Assembly: GCA_963851385.1 (NCBI GenBank)
Contig: CAWKPE010000013.1
Span: 248,001-312,000, forward strand
Direction of reading: 5' to 3'
Length of the DNA stretch: 64,000 bases
Source: CAWEFA01 sp963851385
Lineage (GTDB): Bacteria > Bacteroidota > Bacteroidia > Bacteroidales > DTGW01
The notes beneath the pieces are model-generated. The model saw nothing but the letters and a program-made list of their open reading frames with translations. It searched no databases and had not been told where the DNA came from. The position numbers and the translations under genes were made by a program. Every line of letters starts with the position of its first letter. The first letter of the stretch is position 1. Below are positions 55,528-64,000 of the stretch, piece by piece.

Positions 55528-55558
55528 GACAGGGTACGACTTAAAGTTGCGCCCTGAC
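55528..55558. terminator. Hairpin after lipoprotein copy 3
   Basis: GACAGGGTACGACTT and AGTTGCGCCCTG form a stem at the equivalent position of the repeat unit. Confidence 0.5.
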
Positions 55559-55582
55559 TGGCAAACTCTTTACCGTCTGCAC

Positions 55583-56089
55583 CTATTTCATAACCAACTC
55601 GTAATACTCTCCATCCTTTTTATCATACCTTATTACACCATAATTCATGGAGAGATACATTGCAGTAATATCAGGGTTGGCAGTCTGGTTAATGTTATTT
55701 ACTACATATACCCTTTGGATAGAATGACTACCTAAATTGTAACTAATTGCATTCATCGTATCTGAATAACAATCTACATATATTTTAAACCAGTTTATTT
55801 GAAAAGAACCTAGCCCTATTAAATAACCATTATTAATACTGTAAAGTTTACCAACTCCGCTTATACCAATTGACAAATATTGATAATAAGATATTTTGTC
55901 GATTTCGTAATAATCAGAGGAAAAATATGAAATATATAAGGTGTCCGTTTTATTGGTATTACTCTTATAAAACAAAGTATCACCTAGTTTAAAAGCAAAG
56001 TAGTCTTCCTGCGAAATGTTGTAATACTTTTTTTTGTCGCAACAGGAAAGTAGGACTATTATAATCAGAAATAAATAGTATTTTTTCAT
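55583..56089 (-). CDS. Tandem lipoprotein paralogue 3
   Basis: The 168-residue lipoprotein is intact, with the same leader as copy 2 and the same variable middle (YQYLSIGISGVGKLYSINNG). It differs from copy 2 by scattered substitutions (for example NISQEDYF and IAMYLSMNYGVIRY). Unit spacing by stop codon from copy 2 is 594 bases, so the array consists of 591-594-base repeats. Confidence 0.75.
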   Translation of the reverse strand: MKKYYLFLIIIVLLSCCDKKKYYNISQEDYFAFKLGDTLFYKSNTNKTDTLYISYFSSDYYEIDKISYYQYLSIGISGVGKLYSINNGYLIGLGSFQINWFKIYVDCYSDTMNAISYNLGSHSIQRVYVVNNINQTANPDITAMYLSMNYGVIRYDKKDGEYYELVMK

Positions 56090-56123
56090 TTACCAGCTTA
56101 TAAATAAATTTATTCCAAATAGA

Positions 56124-56150
56124 CAGGGTACGACTTAAAGTTGCACCCTG
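56124..56150. terminator. Hairpin after lipoprotein copy 4
   Basis: CAGGGTACGACTT and AGTTGCACCCTG form the stem at the same unit position as in copies 1-3. Confidence 0.5.
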
Positions 56151-56175
56151 ATCGGTTCCTTCTTTACCGCAGGCA

Positions 56176-56679
56176 CTATTTCATCTGCAACTCATAATAC
56201 TCCCCATCCTTTTTATCATACCGTATTACACCATATTTCATGCAAAAATATATTGCTGTAATATCAGGGTTATCCGACTGGTTAATATTATTTACAACAT
56301 ATACACGAGGTATAACATTATTATTAAGACTGTAATTAATTGGAACAATCGAATCGGAATAAATTGATAAATATATTTTAAACCAGTTAATAGAAGACAC
56401 ACCTCCTTGAATAAAATAACTATTAACAAAGTTTTCTTGAGATTCAATTTTTAGACTTATATTTAATTCCTGGCTAAAATTGGTTTTGTCACTTTCATTA
56501 TAATCTGATGAAAAATATGAAATATATAAGGTATCCGTTTTAATGGTATTGCTTTTATAAAACAAAGTATCACCTAGTTTAAAAGCAAAATAGTCTTCCT
56601 GCGGAATATTGTAATATTTTTTCTTGTCGCAACAACTAAGCAGGACTATTAAAATTAATAACAAATAATATTTTTTCAT
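56176..56679 (-). CDS. Tandem lipoprotein paralogue 4
   Basis: The 167-residue lipoprotein (leader LLLILIVLLSC) is intact. Its middle (NFSQELNISLKIESQENFVN) is shared with copy 1 and not with copies 2 and 3. Its start lies 4 bases after the stop of the 714-residue T9SS protein on the minus strand, so the two are probably translated from one message. Function unknown. Confidence 0.78.
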   Translation of the reverse strand: MKKYYLLLILIVLLSCCDKKKYYNIPQEDYFAFKLGDTLFYKSNTIKTDTLYISYFSSDYNESDKTNFSQELNISLKIESQENFVNSYFIQGGVSSINWFKIYLSIYSDSIVPINYSLNNNVIPRVYVVNNINQSDNPDITAIYFCMKYGVIRYDKKDGEYYELQMK

Positions 56680-56683
56680 AGTT

Positions 56684-58828
56684 TTATTGTTTTACAATCC
56701 TTTTAATATAAGTAATACCGTTACTTTTTATATGTACCACATATATCCCCGGGTTTAGGCCTGATATATTTATACTTGCACCGGAATTTGATATGCCATT
56801 TAACTTTCTCCCGGACAAATCAAATACTTCAGCATTAAAACCTGATAGACCTTTAACCAATATTTCATCAGATGCCGGGTTAGGATACAAATTTACATTT
56901 TCTGAATTCAAATTATCCAAATTCCCGGCAGAATTAATGACATGGATTGCTGTATCTGTTATTTTTACACGGGCAGATTTAGTTACATTATTAACAGGCG
57001 TAAAAGTACAAACGTCGTAGCTTATTTTCTTATATATATTTGCGTTATAATCACCGCAAATATTACCTAGTTTAGCTGTAAATATTGCTCCATTTTTGGC
57101 TGAGAAACCGGGTTTCATACAAATTTTACCGGATGCAAGGTAATTAACCGTACCGGTAGATATGACTTCAGTAGAATTGATAATGCCTGCAACATTTCTC
57201 TGGGAAGCATTTGAAATATTTATAGAACGATAATCCCAATGCAGAAATCCAAGATAATAAAGATTATGAAGCAGCATATAATCCATTCCACAGAACTCTA
57301 ATTTTGCAGAATTTAGAGTTCCAAGTTCTTCAGGCCAAATTAATCTTGATGGACTTGACCAGTCTTGGCTGTAACCTTCCTGAGGGTAACCTCCCACAAT
57401 AATTTGATAGCTCCTTGTTCCATCGCATGGGGCCTCATTTAAAAGGTTTTCATAAAATGCCTTATCTGTATTATATTCACTGGAATTAATTGTGTCAAGA
57501 CTATAATTATTGTCACCATGCAAGATAAGGTAATATAAAGGGAAATGTTCATAAATATATGGAGCCGTATAGCTTCTAAGTGTTTCGAATATAACAGGTC
57601 CGTCAAAATCTGATATGGTCGCCAATGTTCTGATTTTGTAATAATCAAAATCTGATTGTATTGCATCGGGTACTAAGCCAAGTGTATAACCGGAAATTAT
57701 TGAATTTATAGAGTTTATGGCATCTGTCATATCGGAATAAAAAAGAAATCTAAAAAGAAATGTGTGTTGACCATCATTAGAATTGTCAAAATGAGAAACC
57801 AAGTTATTATAATCCGAAAGAAAATTTCCTGCTTCAACTGCCCCGTATGAATAGAATAAGTAAGTGTCGAAGTCACTTCCACTGCCTTGTTCTACCAGCT
57901 TGCGCTGAACAGGATATTCAATATACCACAGGGAATTCAAATTACAGGGTTGATTTACTTGATAATGTATATAAATAAACGGGAAGATATATATGGTAAT
58001 TCCAACATAGTTTTGACAACTGAAATTATCATTAGGCTGGTGAAAAAGATATATCGGACGTGTATCATAATTATTACTGTCGTGTTTCATCATTGAAATC
58101 AATCGCCTTGTTAAATCAGAGGCCCATAGCCTGAAATTAACAATGTTCCCGCTTATTATCCCCTGTTGTGACAAATAGCCTGAAATCCTGGTGGTAGAAA
58201 AATTTAACGGGATGCCTGAAATATTTTCATTATCTACAAGCTTCTTTATTAATGAAAGTCCTTCGAGCATGTGGTAAATATAATCCTGGCTCATACCTTC
58301 TCTAGGAGGTGTCAGTCCGCCACCTTTGAAAACACTGCCATAGTCATTATAACCTAATATACTATTATATTTATTAAAAAAAGCATCGTTCACATCATCC
58401 CTTATCATAAAACCATTAATATCGGAACTGTAAAACGTACCACCCCTTTCATAGGATTCTGAATAAGCATCAAGGCGTTCAATAGCACATAACGCGTAAA
58501 GGAGTTCAGTCAATGTCTGTTTATAATCCTGCCCGTTGTTTTTTAACAGCCTGTATTCAGTGGCAAGTATGGAAAGATAATGGCTTAAGCTTTCATTGCC
58601 GTCTCCCCATTCAATTATACTGTTAGTTGGGTTAGTCAAATCTATTGTTGTGGCAGGTATATTCACACCGGGTTCTTCAACATTGGGAGAAACTATCATA
58701 AATTCATCACGCAGCCTTTGCCTGTATCTCCAGTATTTTTCTAGATTTTCCTGCGGACTTTGTGCTGTTGCCCATTCGATTGTAATAACAAGCAAAATAA
58801 GTATCCTAAATAAATTTTTCATAATCAA
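56684..58828 (-). CDS. T9SS-secreted protein with type A sorting domain
   Basis: The 714-residue protein has a signal peptide (LFRILILLVITIEWATAQS) and a large N-terminal domain without a recognised fold (WGDGNESLSHYLSILATEYR, YPQEGYSQDWSSP). A beta-rich stretch (ISTGTVNYLASGKICMKPGF) and the C-terminal Por sorting domain NLYPNPASDEILVKGLSGFN to GIYVVHIKSNGITYIKRIVK follow. It is delivered by the type IX system and likely attached to the surface. Its operon partners are the tandem lipoproteins downstream and the tail-fibre-like gene upstream. Confidence 0.85.
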   Translation of the reverse strand: MIMKNLFRILILLVITIEWATAQSPQENLEKYWRYRQRLRDEFMIVSPNVEEPGVNIPATTIDLTNPTNSIIEWGDGNESLSHYLSILATEYRLLKNNGQDYKQTLTELLYALCAIERLDAYSESYERGGTFYSSDINGFMIRDDVNDAFFNKYNSILGYNDYGSVFKGGGLTPPREGMSQDYIYHMLEGLSLIKKLVDNENISGIPLNFSTTRISGYLSQQGIISGNIVNFRLWASDLTRRLISMMKHDSNNYDTRPIYLFHQPNDNFSCQNYVGITIYIFPFIYIHYQVNQPCNLNSLWYIEYPVQRKLVEQGSGSDFDTYLFYSYGAVEAGNFLSDYNNLVSHFDNSNDGQHTFLFRFLFYSDMTDAINSINSIISGYTLGLVPDAIQSDFDYYKIRTLATISDFDGPVIFETLRSYTAPYIYEHFPLYYLILHGDNNYSLDTINSSEYNTDKAFYENLLNEAPCDGTRSYQIIVGGYPQEGYSQDWSSPSRLIWPEELGTLNSAKLEFCGMDYMLLHNLYYLGFLHWDYRSINISNASQRNVAGIINSTEVISTGTVNYLASGKICMKPGFSAKNGAIFTAKLGNICGDYNANIYKKISYDVCTFTPVNNVTKSARVKITDTAIHVINSAGNLDNLNSENVNLYPNPASDEILVKGLSGFNAEVFDLSGRKLNGISNSGASINISGLNPGIYVVHIKSNGITYIKRIVKQ

Positions 58829-58861
58829 AAGTTTTAAGATTTATTAGTTTTATCAGGATAC

Positions 58862-59491
58862 TTATCTCTTAAGGCTTTTAACCTCTTTATTTAATTCTTC
58901 AATTTTATTATTGAGCTCAATAATATAAAGCATTTGCTCTTCAATTTTTTCAAGGAGTATGGCATTCATCTGGGCCACGTTTATCCCGCTTTGAAGTACA
59001 GTTTTCTTATCCGGAACATTTGGCAAATGTTCTTTGGTTTTAATAAAATTTTCCAGCTCGCCAATTGACATCAGCTTATAATTTTTACCAAAAACATGAT
59101 CAGACCAAGCAGTAGCTTTTACATCAACCTCCTCAGCGGTGACAATTCCATTAACACCCACATTTCCCAATACTGCAAGTTTATAATCTGTTCTTGCAGC
59201 CGTTCCTATTCCAATATTAGTAAAAGTAGCATAACCTGCAATAACTAGTCCGTTTAAATTTATTGAACCATTTGAACTATATCCACTGCCAGGTGTAAGG
59301 GTGATACTTCCTCCAACAGCACTAGGTGTTGCTACCCCACTAAATACAGATAATATTGCACCATTAGCATAATAAACATTTGCACCTTTTATATCGTAAC
59401 TGGTTGTACCGTTTGGCCCGGCTGTTTGTGAAAAAGATAATTGGTAAAACATACCAAATAGAATACTTAAAATAGTTGTTTTAGTTTTCAT
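58862..59491 (-). CDS. Exported tail-fibre-like protein with C-terminal coiled coil
   Basis: From Met 59491 the 209-residue protein has a signal peptide (TTILSILFGMFYQLSFSQ), a Gly/Thr-rich repetitive region (SVFSGVATPSAVGGSITLTP) and a section with NIGIGTAARTDYKLAVLGNV. The C-terminal region WSDHVFGKNYKLMSIGELEN to HLPNVPDKKTVLQSGINVAQ ends in a coiled coil (IEELNKEVKSLKR). Bacteroidota proteins with this GIGT...DYVF...HLPN layout are annotated as tail-fibre-like and often sit near T9SS cargo. The longer ORF start at 59551 is not needed. No phage genes are nearby. Confidence 0.75.
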   Translation of the reverse strand: MKTKTTILSILFGMFYQLSFSQTAGPNGTTSYDIKGANVYYANGAILSVFSGVATPSAVGGSITLTPGSGYSSNGSINLNGLVIAGYATFTNIGIGTAARTDYKLAVLGNVGVNGIVTAEEVDVKATAWSDHVFGKNYKLMSIGELENFIKTKEHLPNVPDKKTVLQSGINVAQMNAILLEKIEEQMLYIIELNNKIEELNKEVKSLKR

Positions 59492-59628
59492 ATTTATTAA
59501 AGTTTTAAGGGTCTTGCTTACTCTCTTAAAGCCATACCTTTCGGCAGGCAAGCTTTTCGGCTTCCGCTTTATTTTAGTTTTAAAGTTTAGTTTTCATGGA
59601 TATTTTATTCCTGTCAATGCAATAAAAA

Positions 59629-59784
59629 AGCGTGAACTTAAACCTACCCGTTTTAGAGGTTCTCGCAGAACCCGTACCACAAGATAAGTAAAGCCCACGC
59701 CGTGGCGTGAGCGTCTACTTTTAAACCTTGTGGTACAAAAATCTGCGAGATTTCTAAAACAAGAATAAAAGCTTTCGCTCTTTA
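59629..59784. repeat. Full-length dyad (MITE-like), 156 bp
   Basis: Outer arms AATAAAAAAGCG (59629-59640) and CGCTCTTTATT (59774-59784) and inner arms at 59650-59683 and 59727-59760 (about 26 of 34 positions pair) flank a central CACGCC-GT-GGCGTG palindrome near 59696-59709. The entire stretch can form one hairpin. It encodes nothing and is followed by a relic gene. Its GC content is above its surroundings. Confidence 0.6.
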
Positions 59785-60041
59785 TTATATTTTATCTAAT
59801 TCAATTACATTCTTCTTATCGTTAATTTTAATATTTCACATTTATTACCATTATATTGAAAATAATTTTTATCCATAAAATAGCAATTACTTAACGGCTT
59901 TTAATATTATTAATTATTCTGAGAAATTGAGAAAAATTGCGTTATTCTAAATATGAACGGTTTCAAATATACAAAATTGAAAAAGAATAAGAAAAATATT
60001 CAGGATAATTTATGATCATATTTCTTCATAAATAAAAACTT

Positions 60042-60941
60042 TTGAGATTTTATATTAATAAATCAAATTGTCGGGTTTCCCTTACTGCCACTGAAGTTCA
60101 TGAGAATCCGATTTATTTGGACACTATATATAATATTAATGGAACAAAAACCGGATACCTGGTTTATAACGGGTTTATGTCGGATTATGATATTCAATTA
60201 AACGATGTTTTCAAATATTTCAAAGACCAGGGGGTTCAGCAACTCATTTTGGATTTAAGATATAACCCTGGTGGATCGGGCAATTCGGCAACCTACCTCT
60301 CAAGCATGATTTATACTACCGATACAACCAAGTTGTTTTTTAGCAACAAGTTTAATAAATATTTTCAGGCATATTTGGACAGTGCTTACGGGAAAAATTA
60401 TTCAAATGTAATATTTGCCGATAAAATTGAAAAAACAGATGTTACGCCGGAAACACCAATAAATTCTTTAGGGTTAAACAAAATTTATATTATTACAACC
60501 GGAAATACTGCATCTGCAAGCGAACTGGTAATAGCAGGTTTAGTACCTTATATGAATATAATAACAATTGGTACCAATACTTAAGGTAGATATGTCGGCT
60601 CAATAACAATTAAGGATTATGACAAAAATGGTGTTTTAAATCCCAATCATAAATGGGCATTGCAGCCAATAGTAATGAAAGTGGTAAATTCTGCCGGTTT
60701 TTCAGATTATGTTAATGGGTTTGCTCCCACTGTTAATGCTGAAGAAGATATAGCTAATTTATTGCCAATTGGAGATACTAATGAAACTTTGTTGAATGTT
60801 ACAATTAATTATATAAATGGAAATATGAAAAAGTCACTCGAGTTGAAGTCTGATTTCCAATTTGAAAAGGTTGCTGATTCAAAAGATTTCGTTCCACATT
60901 CAAAAGAAATGCATTTTAATTACAAATTTAAATTTCATTAA
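60042..60941 (+). pseudogene. S41 (C-terminal processing) peptidase relic
   Basis: The frame shows the catalytic half of an S41 family peptidase: QLNDVFKYFKDQGVQQLILD, LRYNPGGSGNSATYLSS and the serine-containing TTGNTASASELVIAGLVPY. It is interrupted by TAA at 60582-60584 and continues with GRYVGSITIKDYDKNGVLNP in the same frame. The N-terminal half with signal peptide and PDZ domain is missing; the first 15 residues have a TTG start without family similarity. It is truncated and stopped, so a relic. Confidence 0.8.
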
Positions 60942-60997
60942 TCCAAGTAAAATTTTTAATTAGTATTTTGATATAGAAATCAAATCAAGATTTTTTT

Positions 60998-62788
60998 TCA
61001 GTCTTTTCCATTTTTTTGAGAAAGATATATCTGGTCAATTATATCTTTATATTTCTCATAAATATAAGCCCGCTTAAGTTTTAAAGTCGGTGAAAGTTCA
61101 CCTGTAATAGTTGACCATTCATCGGCTAAAAGTCTGAAACGTTTGATATGTTCTGAATGCCCCCGTTTTTGGTTTATTTCAGTTATTACTTTATTGTATT
61201 GTTCAATAACTTTTGGATTATTGATGATATCGGAATTATCATTAAAATGAATTTTGTTGCAAATACACCAAGTTTGAAGAAATGGAAAATTAGGCTGGAT
61301 TAAGGCACTCGCGAATTTCTGGTTTTCTCCTATTACCATTGCTTGTTCAATGAATTCCGTTTCTTTTAATTTGTTTTCAATAACCTGAGGTGCAACATAC
61401 CTGCCACTGGAAAGCTTAAAAATTTCTTTTTTTCTATCAGTTATCATCAGGAATTTGCCATCAACTAGCGTACCGATATCTCCGGTATGAAACCAGCCTT
61501 CTTTATCAATAGATTCGTTTGTTAATTTAGGATCATTATAATAACCTAACATAACATTATGACCTTTACAAAGAATTTCTCCATCATCTGCTATTTTTAA
61601 TTCAACACCTGGCAAGACTGGTCCGACTGTACCAAATTTAACAAGAGGGATGGTCAAATTATTCACTGCAATAACAGGTGAAGTCTCTGTCAGTCCATAA
61701 CCTTCAATGATTTGTATACCGGCGGCCCAAAATATCCTGGAAAGCCTGATTTGCAGGGTAGCACCTCCCGAGACTATTCTGTCTAATTTATTACCAAATG
61801 CTTCGCGCCACTTTGAATAAACAAGTTTATCAGCAATTTTAAGCTTTAGTTTATAAAACCATCTGTCTGGTTTATCTAAATCGAATTTCTTAGCAACCCT
61901 GATAGACCAGAAATACACCATGCGACCCAGGAATGGAAGTTCATGTCCTTTGCCCTGGATTTTTTCAAAAATTAATTCCAGTACCCTGGGAACAGAACAG
62001 AAAATTGTAGGTTTTATTTCAAAGGCATTATCTGCTATAGTGCCCATATTCTCGGCATAATAAATACTTAAACCTTTAAATTGATAATGATAATTAATGC
62101 AGCGCTCATACACATGACTTAAAGGTAAAAAGCTTAAGGCTCTTGATTCAGGACCGCATATATGCGCTTTTGAAGTTTCTTTAAAATTATTTACAATATT
62201 GCTGTGTGATAACATAACGCCTTTTGGAAAGCCAGTTGTGCCACTTGTATATATTAAGGTAAACAAATCTTCGGGTCTAATACTTTCTTTGATGTGAATT
62301 AACTTGGGCATCATTTTATCTTTGCTTTCTCGCCCTTTGTCCAGAATTTCTTGCCAATTTTTGGCTCCTTCAATAATATTAAAAGTGAAGATATCATTTA
62401 TTCCGGCCATGCCGGCTATCGGCCTGATTTTATCAAATAATTGTTTATCTGAGATTATTAAAATTTTGGGCTTGCAATGAGTAAGAATATAGAAGTAATC
62501 ATCCTTGCTAATTGTCGGGTATATGGGCACATGAACAATTCCGGCCTGTGCCATTCCCATATCGATAAGATTCCACTCAGGACGATTGTTTGAAATTGAA
62601 GCAATTCTATCGCCTTTTTGAAAACCCATGGCCAGCAATCCGCAACTAAAGAAATTTGATTGTTCAATGTATTCAGATACACTATATTTCACCCATTGTC
62701 CGTTCTCTTTCCCAGCAATGACATCATCTTTAGAAAAATATTTTTCTTTATAATTATCAAGCAAATCAAAAACACGGGTTATATCCAT
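60998..62788 (-). CDS. Long-chain acyl-CoA synthetase (AMP-forming)
   Basis: The enzyme activates fatty acids to acyl-CoA. The 596-residue protein has the AMP-binding motifs FTLIYTSGTTGFPKGVMLSH (near 182), FLPLSHVYERCINYHYQFKG, the EGYGLTETSPVIAVNNLTIP motif, GWFHTGDIGTL and the C-terminal DRKKEIFKLSSGRYVAPQVI hinge. Length and layout match the FadD15/LACS-type long-chain synthetases of Bacteroidota. It is monocistronic and leftward. Confidence 0.93.
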   Translation of the reverse strand: MDITRVFDLLDNYKEKYFSKDDVIAGKENGQWVKYSVSEYIEQSNFFSCGLLAMGFQKGDRIASISNNRPEWNLIDMGMAQAGIVHVPIYPTISKDDYFYILTHCKPKILIISDKQLFDKIRPIAGMAGINDIFTFNIIEGAKNWQEILDKGRESKDKMMPKLIHIKESIRPEDLFTLIYTSGTTGFPKGVMLSHSNIVNNFKETSKAHICGPESRALSFLPLSHVYERCINYHYQFKGLSIYYAENMGTIADNAFEIKPTIFCSVPRVLELIFEKIQGKGHELPFLGRMVYFWSIRVAKKFDLDKPDRWFYKLKLKIADKLVYSKWREAFGNKLDRIVSGGATLQIRLSRIFWAAGIQIIEGYGLTETSPVIAVNNLTIPLVKFGTVGPVLPGVELKIADDGEILCKGHNVMLGYYNDPKLTNESIDKEGWFHTGDIGTLVDGKFLMITDRKKEIFKLSSGRYVAPQVIENKLKETEFIEQAMVIGENQKFASALIQPNFPFLQTWCICNKIHFNDNSDIINNPKVIEQYNKVITEINQKRGHSEHIKRFRLLADEWSTITGELSPTLKLKRAYIYEKYKDIIDQIYLSQKNGKD

Positions 62789-62879
62789 GTTTGAAAAAAA
62801 ATTATGATTTTATCAAATATACTAAAAACCGGGAAATGAATAAAGAATTAAATATGATATAATAATATAATTTGGAAGC

Positions 62880-64000
62880 TTAAATTTTTTCTAATATTTT
62901 TTTTGCCTTCTTTAATGCATTATCTAAACCTTTAGGATTTTTACCACCTGCAGTTGCGAAGAATGGTTGTCCACCGCCGCCACCATCAATTTCTTTGGCA
63001 AGTTCACGAACAAGGTTGCTGGCATTCAGGTTTTTTTCTTTAACCAGATTTTCTGATATCATTACAGCAAGATTCGCTTTTCCTTCAATCTCTGAGCCCA
63101 AAACTAATATCAGGTTGTCCACTTGTCCTCTCAATTGAAATGCCAGTTCTTTAAGCCTTGCGGACGAATCAATAACAATTGGTTCAACTATCAGATTAAT
63201 ATTATTAACTGAAGAAATTTTATTAATCAAATCCTTTTTTAAGTCTTCAATTTCTTTCTTTGAAAACTCTTCAACTTTTTTTTCTAAAATAATTTTCTCT
63301 CCAATTGAAGCATCAATGCTTTTAAGAATGTCCTGGGGATTATTGAATTTTTCTTTTATAGCATTTAAAATTTCAAATTGATAGTTGATGAACTCATAAG
63401 CTTTACTTCCTGTTATTGCTTCAATTCTACGAATACCTGCTGCAATTGCACTTTCAGATATTATTTTAAAAAATCCAATTTGACCGGTTGAATTGACATG
63501 TGTACCTCCGCAAAGTTCAATTGAATCGGCAAATTTTACAACCCTAACTTTTTCTCCATACTTTTCACCAAACAACATCATGGCACCTAGTTTCTTTGCA
63601 TTTTCAATAGGAACTTCCTCAATTTTTGCTGAGATATTATTCAAAATCATGTTATTGACAATTTTTTCAATTTCAAGAAGTTCCTTTTCACTTACTTTTT
63701 GAAAATGGGAAAAATCGAAGCGCAAATAATCTGGATGAACCAGTGAACCTTTTTGCTCTACATGTTTTCCCAAAACCTGGCGGAGCGCAAAATGTAATAA
63801 ATGTGTAGCAGTGTGATTTCTTTCAGTTGAATTTCTTGTATTTGATTCTACCTTGGCTGTAAAAGTTTTGTCTAATTTGACAGGTAGTTTTTCAGTTAAG
63901 TGTAAAATGAGATTGTTTTCTTTTACTGTATTTATGATGTTTATTTCTTCATTTTCAAATATTATAACTCCTGTATCACCTATCTGTCCTCCACTTTCAG
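62880..64000 (-). CDS. alaS: Alanyl-tRNA synthetase (C-terminal part)
   Basis: AlaS charges tRNA-Ala. The frame is open to the window edge (64000), and only the C-terminal part is present. It starts in the editing domain at ESGGQIGDTGVIIF, continues with NHTATHLLHFALRQVLGKHV and FADSIELCGGTHVN (editing-domain His/Cys metal site), and ends in the DHHA1 C-Ala domain AKEIDGGGGGQPFFATAGGK. A TTG at 63773 in the same frame is only an internal codon. No frameshift is seen in this piece. Confidence 0.95.
   Translation of the reverse strand, partial: ESGGQIGDTGVIIFENEEINIINTVKENNLILHLTEKLPVKLDKTFTAKVESNTRNSTERNHTATHLLHFALRQVLGKHVEQKGSLVHPDYLRFDFSHFQKVSEKELLEIEKIVNNMILNNISAKIEEVPIENAKKLGAMMLFGEKYGEKVRVVKFADSIELCGGTHVNSTGQIGFFKIISESAIAAGIRRIEAITGSKAYEFINYQFEILNAIKEKFNNPQDILKSIDASIGEKIILEKKVEEFSKKEIEDLKKDLINKISSVNNINLIVEPIVIDSSARLKELAFQLRGQVDNLILVLGSEIEGKANLAVMISENLVKEKNLNASNLVRELAKEIDGGGGGQPFFATAGGKNPKGLDNALKKAKKILEKI

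Noticed and set aside
54398..56679. CRISPR or multi-copy IS array
   Set aside because: The 590-base unit encodes a lipoprotein and a hairpin; there is no transposase or terminal repeat.
58862..59491. Prophage tail gene
   Set aside because: Only the repeat layout resembles a tail fibre; there are no capsid, terminase or lysis genes near it, and it has a signal peptide.
59650..59760. Integron attC site
   Set aside because: The dyad is too long and lacks the conserved core sites GTTRRRY/RYYYAAC at its ends, and there is no integrase.
63773..64000. Separate start of the AlaS frame at 63773
   Set aside because: The codon is TTG inside a continuous frame that reads on to the window edge in the conserved editing domain.

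Overview
The window is AT-rich DNA from a member of the Bacteroidota. Diagnostic features are a SusC/SusD outer-membrane uptake pair, Por-type (T9SS) C-terminal sorting domains, tandem FKBP lipoproteins of the GldI kind beside an NrnA-like DHH phosphoesterase, futalosine-pathway MqnA, OstA-like and multi-PpiC periplasmic proteins, and TAnnTTTG-type promoter boxes. Gene content fits the class Bacteroidia; a finer placement is not possible from sequence alone. No rRNA, CRISPR array, integrase or prophage is visible. One tRNA (Arg, TCT) is present.

Layout. 0-3.3 kb: the tail of a T9SS protein, an acyltransferase-3 membrane enzyme, a hicBA toxin-antitoxin pair, and a gene-poor stretch with hairpin repeats and relics, including the first 27 codons of a tex-like gene. 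3.3-9 kb: a SusC-SusD-lipoprotein operon in which all three genes are frameshifted. 9-19 kb: recG facing a reverse-strand block of guaB, three SurA/PpiC-like folding factors and an OstA-like protein (outer-membrane biogenesis). 19-24 kb: DUF3108, yicC, gmk, an ABC ATPase and nadD, then mqnA; DUF3108, yicC and the ATPase are frameshifted. 24-42 kb: intact housekeeping and cell-envelope genes (purB, two methyltransferases, cysE-like, MsbA-like exporter, DUF349 protein, pyrG, yidC, TPR-PP2C phosphatase, DUF2795, PduO-type adenosyltransferase, RsmI-like methylase, three FKBP lipoproteins). 42-49.6 kb: broken nrnA, an MBL hydrolase, small exported proteins, tRNA-Arg, a GNAT relic and a WD40-like protein. 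49.6-61 kb is the accessory part: a GH2 beta-galactosidase with an in-frame TGA, an IS110-family element inside a repeat array, four tandem paralogous lipoproteins, a T9SS cargo protein, a tail-fibre-like protein and an S41 peptidase relic. 61-64 kb: a long-chain acyl-CoA ligase and alaS, which runs off the end.

Two signals stand out. First, the IS110 element carries about 300 bp of leader holding two stem-loops in the arrangement expected of a bridge RNA. Loop strands of the second stem match both proposed ends of the element, and deleting the element restores a tandem 51-bp repeat. Second, almost every broken gene is broken the same way. I count 13 one-base insertions against 2 one-base deletions, clustered in particular genes, including normally conserved ones (yicC, nrnA), while 10-20 kb blocks between them are clean. 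This is either residual sequence error with a strong insertion bias or real decay or recoding; read data would decide.
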